Assembly (NCBI GenBank): GCA_023411445.1
Contig: JAEYOT010000382.1
Location: 1-13,311 of the forward strand
Reading direction: 5' to 3'
DNA from: Pseudomonadota bacterium
GTDB taxonomy: Bacteria > Myxococcota_A > Polyangia > Polyangiales > Polyangiaceae
Length of the DNA stretch: 13,311 nt
In this document: positions 7,861 through 12,703 of the stretch, in pieces
How the letters are laid out: each line of letters begins with the position of its first letter
How positions within the stretch are numbered: position 1 is the stretch's first letter
The notes under the pieces: model-generated
What the model saw: only the letters and a program-made list of their open reading frames with translations
Database searches by the model: none
What the model was told of the DNA's origin: nothing
Translations under genes and position numbers: made by a program

Positions 7861-8406
7861 ACCTTGCGTGCTTCCTCGGAAGGGGTCTTCGGTGCTGTGA
7901 GGCACCCACATGCTCCGCATCTCCGAGTTGCGGCCAGTGCGTGGACTGTAGCATCGACCCGCCTGACGCTGCCATGGCGTCGCTCGCGCACGCTTCGCGC
8001 ATGCGCTGACCGAGCGCGCGGCGCGTTGCCTTGACCAAGCGTGCAAGGTGGGCTAGTGTGATCGCTTCAGGGTGGCCGCCCTTCTCTGTGGCGGTCCTAG
8101 CAAGAGTTCGATCCGCGCGGCGGGAGAGCCTGCTTTCCGTAGGCCGCCAATTCAGCTCGACGCTTGAGCTGCAGATCGAATGAAAGACCCCCAAACGCGG
8201 CGTGCCGCAAGTAGCACGCTCCCCGCGCCCGCTCCGCTAGCGTGCCGTAACGGCGTTGTTTCGGCCTTGGCCGCAGGTGACGGCGCGCGGAGCTGCGTGG
8301 CGCTGGCCGCGACCGCCCTGAAACGAGTCTCGGAATTTCCCTCACTGCGGGCATGGGCCCTGGCCGGCAGTCGAGGTGCTTGAGTGGGCCTGATCGAGGA
8401 ATGAAC
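7861..8406. other. Divergent intergenic region, 546 bp, no convincing gene
   Basis: It separates the minus-strand uncharacterised gene from the plus-strand RRM gene. Long frames on both strands (for example 8152-8913 minus and 8180-8383 plus) have no family signature, compositional oddities or good start signals, and the minus one runs through the RRM gene. Visible structure: a short palindrome CTTCC-TC-GGAAG at 7871-7882, a sigma-70-like promoter at 8031-8059, and a 7-bp hairpin at 8074-8096. A tRNA was considered and excluded. Confidence 0.6.
8031..8059 (+). promoter_or_regulatory. Candidate sigma-70-like promoter for RRM leader
   Basis: TTGACC (8031-8036) and TAGTGT (8054-8059) are separated by exactly 17 bases. 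The expected transcript start is near 8066, just before a hairpin (8074-8080 paired with 8090-8096, one G-T wobble). If real, the RRM gene has a leader of about 340 bases, or a small RNA starts here. The -10 match is moderate. Confidence 0.35.
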
Positions 8407-8712
8407 ATGGGAAACCGCTTGTACGTTGGCAATCTCTCCTTCCACTCCACCGAGCAGTCGCTGCGCGACGCCTTCGGCCCGTTCGGCTCCGTGACGGACG
8501 TGCACTTGGTGATCGACCGCGTCACGGGTCAGTCGCGCGGCTTTGGCTTCGTGACGATGGGCTCGCAAGACGAAGCCGCCAGCGCGATCCAGGCCATGAA
8601 CGGTGCTGACCTCGAAGGTCGCTCGCTCAAGGTCAACGAAGCCGAGGAGCGCTCGAGCTCCGGCGGTGGTGGTCGTCGCGGCGGTGGTGGTGGTCGTAGC
8701 CACGGTTGGTGA
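8407..8712 (+). CDS. RRM-domain RNA-binding protein, glycine-rich tail
   Basis: This 101-residue protein carries a single RNA recognition motif over residues 3-78. RNP2 is LYVGNL (5-10) and RNP1 is RGFGFVTM (44-51), with the aromatic residues that stack on RNA. The tail (about 84-101) is Gly/Arg/Ser-rich (GGGGRRGGGGGR), as in bacterial and plant glycine-rich cold-responsive RNA-binding proteins. It should bind single-stranded RNA in the cytoplasm and act as an RNA chaperone or post-transcriptional regulator, perhaps cold-inducible as in cyanobacterial Rbp proteins. Start ATG 8407 is chosen because GAGGA sits at 8396-8400, six bases upstream. The in-frame ATG at 8401 is too close to that site. 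Tandem hairpins follow the stop. Family assignment is secure, regulation is inferred. Confidence 0.95.
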   Translation: MGNRLYVGNLSFHSTEQSLRDAFGPFGSVTDVHLVIDRVTGQSRGFGFVTMGSQDEAASAIQAMNGADLEGRSLKVNEAEERSSSGGGGRRGGGGGRSHGW

Positions 8713-8723
8713 GCTGCGGAGTC

Positions 8724-8745
8724 GCTGCGCCTCGTAAGGCGTAGC
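8724..8745 (+). terminator. Hairpin 1 after RRM gene
   Basis: Arms 8724-8732 and 8737-8745 pair over 9 bp (one G-T wobble) around a CGTA loop, 11 bases after the stop codon. There is no T tract. It is the first of two adjacent hairpins that probably end or protect the RRM transcript. Confidence 0.45.
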
Positions 8746-8755
8746 GCGCTCCTCG

Positions 8756-8791
8756 CGGCACCTGGACGAGGCCGGTCCTCGCCGGGTGCCG
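8756..8791 (+). terminator. Hairpin 2 after RRM gene (15 bp, one bulge)
   Basis: Positions 8756-8765 pair with 8782-8791 and, after bulged A8766, 8767-8771 pair with 8777-8781 around a 5-base loop (CCGGT). One pair is a T-G wobble. It is very stable but lacks a T tract, so it may be an RNA 3'-end stabiliser or a terminator assisted by Rho. Confidence 0.5.
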
Positions 8792-8975
8792 GCCAGCTCA
8801 TTCACGCGCGCTCGGGGACGCCGGCTCGAAAAGATGAGCAGCGCGAGCAACGCCTCTGCGGGCAGGTCCTCGCTGGGCGTTGGCCAGCGCTCCTCTCTCT
8901 CCGGGATGAGCATGGCGAAGGTTTAAATTCGGCAATGAACGCCAGCACTTACGTGCCTGATGCAGGAAGCTGAGC

Positions 8976-8995
8976 AACGCCATCGTGTTGGCGTT
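8976..8995 (+). promoter_or_regulatory. Perfect 7-bp inverted repeat upstream of ZU5 lipoprotein gene
   Basis: AACGCCA (8976-8982) and TGGCGTT (8989-8995) flank six bases, about 50 bases before the start codon. A further direct copy of AACGCCA lies 38 bases upstream. TTATGT at 8994-8999 could be a -10 element overlapping the right arm. A repressor or activator operator is the likeliest reading; the regulator is unknown. Confidence 0.45.
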
Positions 8996-9045
8996 ATGTT
9001 TCTCCGCTTTCCCTTCTTACAGACAAGGGAGCAGGAGACACAGGC

Positions 9046-9624
9046 ATGTTGAGGATTCGGCACATCGTATTGGCCTTGATGTTGGGCGCAGCCGCGGGTT
9101 GTAGCGACGACTCGAAGGGCGGCGGCGGGAGCGAGCAAGCGGCGGAAGGCTCCGTCACGGTCACCATCTCCGCGGAAGAGGGCGGCGAGGTGAAGCTCGG
9201 CAAGGCCGTGCTCATGATCCCGCCGGGCGCGCTGGCGGAGGATCTCGAGATCACGCTGGAGGCCAAGGCGCCGTCCGCGCGTCTGCCAGAGCGGGCTACG
9301 CTGCAAGGCTCGACCTACGACTTTGGTCCGGACGGCACCGAGTTCGAGAAGCCGGTCACGCTCGAGCTCCCGCTCGTGACCGCGCCGGGCGCTGACGAGA
9401 CCGCCGTCGTCTCCTGGTACGACGCCGACGCAGACGCGTGGCGAGATCTGCCCACCACCGTCGAGAAGGGCGTCGTCTCGGCGCAGGTCGAGCACTTCAC
9501 GCTGTTCGTCGTGCGCTTCAAGGATACGCCCCAAGGCAGCCTGGACTGCTCGTTCAAGGCCTGCAGTGGCGGGAATATCGAGGGCACCTGGGCCTATGGC
9601 TGGCGCCTGCATCGAGACGTGTGA
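9046..9624 (+). CDS. ZU5-domain lipoprotein, N-terminal part of a frame-broken gene
   Basis: This 192-residue reading starts at ATG 9046 with a purine-rich GGAG upstream. The signal peptide ends in AAAGC (lipobox, Cys19), followed by an Asp/Gly/Ser linker, so the product is expected to be lipid-anchored. Residues about 35-165 resemble a ZU5 domain: a glycine-rich strand opening, VLMIPPGALAEDLEITL, a YDFGPDGTEF turn, VTLELPL, and VEHFTLFVV at the end. Such domains are protein-protein interaction folds in many bacterial surface proteins. After FKACSGGNIEGTWAYG the frame yields a short out-of-character tail (WRLHRDV) and stops, while the next frame continues naturally with GACIETC. The native gene is therefore very probably 9046-10090, about 347 residues. 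Function unknown. Confidence 0.8.
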   Translation: MLRIRHIVLALMLGAAAGCSDDSKGGGGSEQAAEGSVTVTISAEEGGEVKLGKAVLMIPPGALAEDLEITLEAKAPSARLPERATLQGSTYDFGPDGTEFEKPVTLELPLVTAPGADETAVVSWYDADADAWRDLPTTVEKGVVSAQVEHFTLFVVRFKDTPQGSLDCSFKACSGGNIEGTWAYGWRLHRDV

Positions 9625-10090
9625 AGTGGAGAGCCCCTTCAAGGGCACGCCGGGTTGCGAGGACGCCACCTTCGACGTGGGAGCCGACGCCGAGGGCGAG
9701 GTGACCTTCGCCGATGGCACGTACGAGTACACTTGGACGTTCTCCGGCCACTTCTCGCTCGATCTGAGCGCTGAGTGCCTTGAAGCCATCGCTGAGGGCG
9801 TGGACTGCGAGAGCTTCGAGCCGGCCGAGGGTGTGGTGTGCGTCGCTCAGGGGGAACGCTGCGTGTGCAGCGGGCCTGCCGGCGAGCCCGACGAGTCTAG
9901 CGGGACTGGCACGTACGAGGTGTCGGGCAGCAGCATCACGCTCACGGACGACGAGGACGGCACGCCCGAGACGCACCCGATCTGCGTGAAGGGCAACGAG
10001 GCCAAGATGCAGCAGACCTCCACCGATATCGATGACGAGACCGGCGAAGAGGTGACCGAGTCGACCCTGCTCGTGCTCACGCGCAAGTGA
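9566..10090 (+). pseudogene. C-terminal part of the frame-broken ZU5 lipoprotein gene
   Basis: The frame runs from ATG 9566 (174 codons), but sequence matching the protein begins at about 9602 (GACIETCEVES). It overlaps the preceding frame in the +1 phase. Joined with one base skipped, 9046-10090 is an exact multiple of three. The piece has no signal peptide of its own. It is Cys-rich and acidic: GTW-x-x-x-x-x-C at the join, a TFADGTYEYTWTFSG strand pair, CVAQGERCVCSG, GTYEVSGSSITL and HPICVKGN near the end. It resembles the lipocalin-like C-terminal domains of myxobacterial secreted proteins (from memory). Either a recent frameshift, a sequencing error or a +1 recoding site explains the break. 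As an independent gene it would be an unexported cysteine-rich fragment, which is unlikely. Confidence 0.7.
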
Positions 10091-10143
10091 GGCTGGCGCA
10101 TCGCGTGGGGTCGCTTCGCCGCGGCCCCGCGCGGGGGGCCTCA
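10088..10143. terminator. Bidirectional terminator-like dyad between convergent genes
   Basis: The outer arms TGAGGC (10088-10093) and GCCTCA (10138-10143) are perfect complements and contain both stop codons, TGA of the lipoprotein frame and TGA of the cupin gene on the other strand. An inner stem pairs 10102-10110 with 10125-10133 over 9 bp (one wobble). All stems are G/C-rich with no T tract. Confidence 0.5.
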
Positions 10144-10473
10144 GCTCGTGGCCTTGATGATCAAGTAGCAGAGCGGCTCTTCTTGCGAGCCGTTCTGCAG
10201 CTGTAGCACCGCGCCGAGCGGTAGATGCACGACGGAGCCTGTCGTAAGCTCGTGGCGCTGCCCGTTGACGCGCGCTTCGCCGCTGCCGGACAACCCGACG
10301 ACGATCTCGGCGTACTGCTCTTGCACGTGCGCTCCCACCGAGCCCCCGGGCTCGAGCTCGCACCACAGCACCGCCTTGAACGGAGGCGCCTGCTGAGCCG
10401 TCAGCAAATCCGTGACCGCGACGCGACCGACACCGCCGAACAGGGCGCTATGCACGTGCGTGCTCGCCTTCAC
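10141..10473 (-). CDS. Small cupin-fold protein with incomplete metal site
   Basis: This 110-residue single-domain protein has a GTG start at 10473; no in-frame ATG lies nearby. Cupin motif 1 aligns exactly with G-X5-H-X-H-X4-E-X6-G at G43, H49, Q51, E56, G63, but the second His is Gln. Motif 2 aligns with G-X5-P-X-G-X2-H-X3-N at G79, P85, G87, L90, N94, but the His is Leu. Only two of the four usual metal ligands remain, so a metal-free binding or sensing role, or an altered site, is more likely than dioxygenase activity. There is no signal peptide. It is divergent from the GFA-like gene across 66 bases containing a perfect dyad. The substrate cannot be deduced. Confidence 0.8.
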   Translation of the reverse strand: MKASTHVHSALFGGVGRVAVTDLLTAQQAPPFKAVLWCELEPGGSVGAHVQEQYAEIVVGLSGSGEARVNGQRHELTTGSVVHLPLGAVLQLQNGSQEEPLCYLIIKATS

Positions 10474-10499
10474 GGGCGCGAGCCTACGCCGATAATCAC

Positions 10500-10515
10500 T
10501 GACATAATGCTGTCA
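10500..10515. promoter_or_regulatory. Operator-like dyad TGACA-N6-TGTCA
   Basis: TGACA (10500-10504) and TGTCA (10511-10515) are perfect inverted repeats with a 6-base spacer, in the short divergent gap between the cupin and GFA-like genes. CATAAT (10503-10508) could be the -10 of the plus-strand gene, and ATGACA on the minus strand (10516-10511) a -35 for the cupin. A bound dimer could control both genes. Confidence 0.5.
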
Positions 10516-10539
10516 TGAAGGTCCGGTAGCGTGGGTCTC

Positions 10540-10941
10540 ATGAAACGACATCAAGGAAGCTGCTTGTGCGGGGACGTGAAGTTTGAGGTGGAGCTCGATT
10601 GGAGCCAAGGCTCGCGCTGCAACTGCACGCTGTGCACCAAAGTTGGGGGTGTCGGCTCGCTGGTCAAGCCGGCAGCGTTCGAGCTCTTGAGCGACGAGAC
10701 GGAGCTCGCCTCGTTCACCCGCACGCCGGAGATCGGCGTGCGCTTCTTCTGCAAGCGCTGTCACGTGTATTGCTTCGGCCGGGGGCGCCTGGAGATGCTG
10801 GGTGGTGACTTCGTCACCGTGAACCTGAGCTGCCTCGAGGGGTTCGACGTGTCGCAGACCCAGCTGATCCATTGGGACGGCCGGCACGACAACTGGCAAG
10901 CGGGGCCGCGCCCCACGCCCTGGCCCATCCATGCCCACTGA
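10540..10941 (+). CDS. GFA/CENP-V family zinc protein
   Basis: This 133-residue protein starts at ATG 10540. A GTG at 10531 is in frame and has AAGG about nine bases upstream, so the three-codon longer form is possible. The cysteine pattern is that of the glutathione-dependent formaldehyde-activating (Gfa) fold: CLCG (C8, C10) and FFCKRC (C71, C74) for the structural zinc, and CNCTLC (C27, C29, C32) for the second zinc. A further HVYCFGRG stretch follows. Members often carry no proven formaldehyde activity, so the reaction (thiol-adduct handling, S-hydroxymethylglutathione formation) is uncertain. It is cytoplasmic and divergent from the cupin gene. The stop lies 9 bases before that of lspA on the other strand, with a small GGCTAGCC palindrome (10949-10956) at the junction. 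Confidence 0.88.
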   Translation: MKRHQGSCLCGDVKFEVELDWSQGSRCNCTLCTKVGGVGSLVKPAAFELLSDETELASFTRTPEIGVRFFCKRCHVYCFGRGRLEMLGGDFVTVNLSCLEGFDVSQTQLIHWDGRHDNWQAGPRPTPWPIHAH

Positions 10942-10950
10942 GGGCTGGGG

Positions 10951-11439
10951 CTAGCCGGAAGGCGCCGCCGGCGCGCTCAGCTTGGGCCGCATGCTCTGCA
11001 GCACGATCAGGCCGAGGCCGAGCGTGACCAAGACGTCAGCCACGTTGAACACGGGCCAGTAAGCGACGTGAATGAAGTCCACCACGTAGCCGCGCACGAG
11101 GCGGTCCAGGTAGTTGCCGAGGGCGCCTGCCAGAAACAGCACCAGGCCGCCTAGTGCCCAGCCGCGCACGCGCCCGCTGGCGAACAGCGCCACCAGCACG
11201 CCGATCGCGGCCGCGCCCGTGAGCAGCAGGAGCGGGAAGCGGACGTGCTCCGGGATGAACGACAGGAGATTGAAGGCTACGTCCCGGTTCTCGACGTAGC
11301 GGAGGTTCACGATCGAATCGACCACCACGTGGGCGGGCTGTGCCTCCAGCTCGGCCTTGGCTACGTACTTCGTCGCGTGATCACAGCCGACCAAGCTCAG
11401 CAACGTGAGCACGAGCAGGAGTGTGTGGCACCGCCGCAT
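10951..11439 (-). CDS. lspA: Lipoprotein signal peptidase (signal peptidase II)
   Basis: This 162-residue, four-helix inner-membrane aspartic protease cleaves prolipoproteins just before the lipidated Cys, and would process the lipoproteins at 3046 and 9046. Family landmarks: D-x-x-TK in the first segment (D20-K24), YVENRDVAFNLL in the place of the usual N-T-G-A-A-F motif, GNYLDR, and the catalytic pair D121 (VVDF) and D135 (FNVAD). Hydrophobic stretches lie around 7-18, 68-88, 96-111 and 132-148. Length is normal. Unusually, the first helix ends in LVGC (Cys19), a lipobox-like sequence in the enzyme itself. Start ATG 11439 has only a weak GAGC upstream. It is encoded in a minus-strand run behind the small charged gene. 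Confidence 0.95.
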   Translation of the reverse strand: MRRCHTLLLVLTLLSLVGCDHATKYVAKAELEAQPAHVVVDSIVNLRYVENRDVAFNLLSFIPEHVRFPLLLLTGAAAIGVLVALFASGRVRGWALGGLVLFLAGALGNYLDRLVRGYVVDFIHVAYWPVFNVADVLVTLGLGLIVLQSMRPKLSAPAAPSG

Positions 11440-11636
11440 GGGCTCGCAACCGGCCAGCTCTCTGCTTCATTCCAGCCGTAGCCGCCCGGCCGCCGGGACC
11501 GCAAAATCCGGTCGCTGCGGGCCATCCTTGCGGAATCAATCGAGAACTCAGTCAAGCCAGCGGAGCGAGCCTGTCCGGTCGGGACGCCTGCTCGCACGGG
11601 GCACGCTGGCGACTTTCGGGCAGAAGGTGGCGAGAA

Positions 11637-11655
11637 CGAGCCGCGCGGCAGCTCG
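11637..11655 (-). terminator. Hairpin after the small charged gene
   Basis: Arms 11637-11644 and 11648-11655 pair over 8 bp (one T-G wobble) with a 3-base loop, 14 bases beyond the minus-strand stop. A pyrimidine-rich but not pure T stretch (TTCTCGCC) follows on that strand. It would separate this gene from lspA. Confidence 0.35.
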
Positions 11656-11669
11656 ACGCGCCGGGAGCG

Positions 11670-11855
11670 CTAGGCCCACTCCTCCGGCAAGGGTTGGGGA
11701 CCGGGCACGATGCCGGCGATGTCCGGATCTTCACCCGGCTGCACGGGGGCGCGGTTGTTGCGCTCGCCTTTGCGCTGCTCGCGGCGGGCGGCCTTATCCT
11801 GCTGCTTTTCTTGGCGGGCCTTCTCTTTCAGGCGCTTGTTGAGCGATATGGGCAT
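11670..11855 (-). CDS. Small highly charged protein, 61 residues
   Basis: Start ATG 11855 is preceded by AAGAAGG at ideal spacing (5 bases). The first 35 residues (MPISLNKRLKEKARQEKQQD, then KAARREQRKGERNN) are almost all Lys, Arg, Gln, Glu and Ala, predicting one long helix or coiled coil able to touch nucleic acid. The C-terminal half is a Pro/Asp-rich tail (GEDPDIAGIVPGPQPLPEEW). That two-part design is seen in small conserved hypothetical proteins of myxobacteria and other proteobacteria (from memory). The strong ribosome binding site and clean composition argue for a real gene over the longer plus-strand frames covering it. Function unknown. Confidence 0.7.
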   Translation of the reverse strand: MPISLNKRLKEKARQEKQQDKAARREQRKGERNNRAPVQPGEDPDIAGIVPGPQPLPEEWA

Positions 11856-12082
11856 GAGACCTTCTTGGTTGAAGACTAGAAGCGGGGCGCTGTCCCACCG
11901 GGGCTACGCGCAAGGCCTCTCACTATGAGCCAAGATGGGGGCGCGCGCTCCCAAAAAATTGCGGACCAGCGACCGGTTTGGGCTCGCTCCAGCGCCATGT
12001 GCGGCGTTATGGGCTCAAGCTCGCTAATTGCGCCGAGATCTAGCCGCTCTGCAGATCGTCGCCCGTCGTTCTTGAAGCCGTC

Positions 12083-12520
12083 CTAGCCACCACGGAGACT
12101 CGAGGTGCCCGGCTCAGCGTCGGGATTCAAGCCCATCTCGACCAAGTCCAGCAAGGTTTGCATGTCGTAGGGGGCGCGCACGCAGCCAATCACGGCCTTG
12201 TGTCCGATCTGCTCGAGGTGCGGCTCCTGCGCCGTCACGATGATGACCGGAATGTGCGAGAGCCTGACGTAACAGCGCAAGAGCTCGATGAAGTGCCAGC
12301 CGTCCATCACTGGCATCTGCAGATCCAAGACGATGAGCGCGACGCGCTGGCTCGGGCTACCGACGAGCAGGTTGAGCGCCTGTTGGCCATGGGTGGCCTC
12401 GATGACGGTGTGCCCCACCTCCTCTAGGGCCTCGCGCACGCAGCTGCGAGCGTCGTCGTAGTCGTCGACGAGCAAGATGGAACCAACGCGCCTGCGGGCT
12501 GAGCTGACGGAGCGAGCCAT
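12083..12520 (-). CDS. Single-domain response regulator lacking the conserved lysine
   Basis: This 145-residue protein starts at ATG 12520 (MARSVSSARRR). A longer frame from ATG 12595 adds 25 Ala-rich residues, and neither start has a good ribosome binding site. One receiver domain fills residues 13-130: acidic pair D19/D20 (LLVDDYDD), phospho-acceptor D66 (LDLQMPVMDGW) and T96 (IIVTAQ). Where Lys-Pro normally sits the sequence reads CVRAPYD, so Ala116 replaces the lysine that contacts the phosphoryl group. There is no output domain, so it likely passes phosphate or an allosteric signal by protein contact. The next gene downstream is the small charged protein. A histidine kinase lies at 3816-5333, but linkage is unproven. 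Confidence 0.88.
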   Translation of the reverse strand: MARSVSSARRRVGSILLVDDYDDARSCVREALEEVGHTVIEATHGQQALNLLVGSPSQRVALIVLDLQMPVMDGWHFIELLRCYVRLSHIPVIIVTAQEPHLEQIGHKAVIGCVRAPYDMQTLLDLVEMGLNPDAEPGTSSLRGG

Positions 12521-12599
12521 GAGAAAGGAGGAGGCCGGGACGAATTGCGCATTCGCAGCGGCCGCGAGAGCGGTTGCAAGATCTGGCCCAGTCATTCAC

Positions 12600-12613
12600 C
12601 GCGAATTATCGCG
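12600..12613. promoter_or_regulatory. Palindrome CGCGA-ATTA-TCGCG upstream of response regulator
   Basis: This is a perfect 5-bp inverted repeat with a 4-base spacer. On the minus strand it contains GATAAT, a near-consensus -10 element whose expected transcript start (about 12598) lies only a few bases before ATG 12595, so that ATG would be nearly leaderless. ATG 12520 would have a leader of about 78 bases. Dyad plus -10 suggests an operator. Confidence 0.4.
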
Positions 12614-12703
12614 TGGTTGGGAACGCCCGCTCGAGCGAGGCTCGTGGCGAATCGACGCGCGCGTGGCCTTGTGCCCGACGGCTCAGGCGGTGGAGCTCGC
12701 GCT

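Larger units (their letters stand above)
8713..9045. other. Intergenic region between RRM and ZU5 lipoprotein genes
   Basis: It contains 333 bases without a supported gene. The first part holds two strong hairpins (separate entries). From about 8915 the sequence becomes visibly more A/T-rich than its surroundings (GGTTTAAATTC), as expected for a promoter region. Here the 7-mer AACGCCA occurs at 8938-8944 and 8976-8982, and its complement TGGCGTT at 8989-8995. GCAC-TTAC-GTGC lies at 8945-8956. Confidence 0.6.

Noticed and set aside
8100..8120. GAGTTCGATCCGC resembling a tRNA T-loop
   Set aside because: The flanking bases do not form a T stem, and no acceptor stem, D arm or anticodon arm fits upstream.
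8152..8913. 253-codon minus-strand frame opposite the RRM gene
   Set aside because: It covers the RRM gene, contains Thr-run translations of its glycine codons and has no family signature.
11405..11879. Plus-strand frames spanning the gap upstream of lspA
   Set aside because: They start inside lspA antisense, have no ribosome binding site, and oppose the small gene with a good one.
11937..11967. GC palindrome followed by AAAAAA at about 11940-11965, considered as a terminator
   Set aside because: The A run is on the wrong side for a minus-strand terminator, no plus-strand gene ends here, and the stem leaves little loop.
6850..12045. 10-mer GCTAGATCTC (6850s) and its reverse complement GAGATCTAGC (12030s)
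   Set aside because: It is a single short match 5 kb apart, contains the self-complementary AGATCT, and has no flanking similarity or mobile-element gene.
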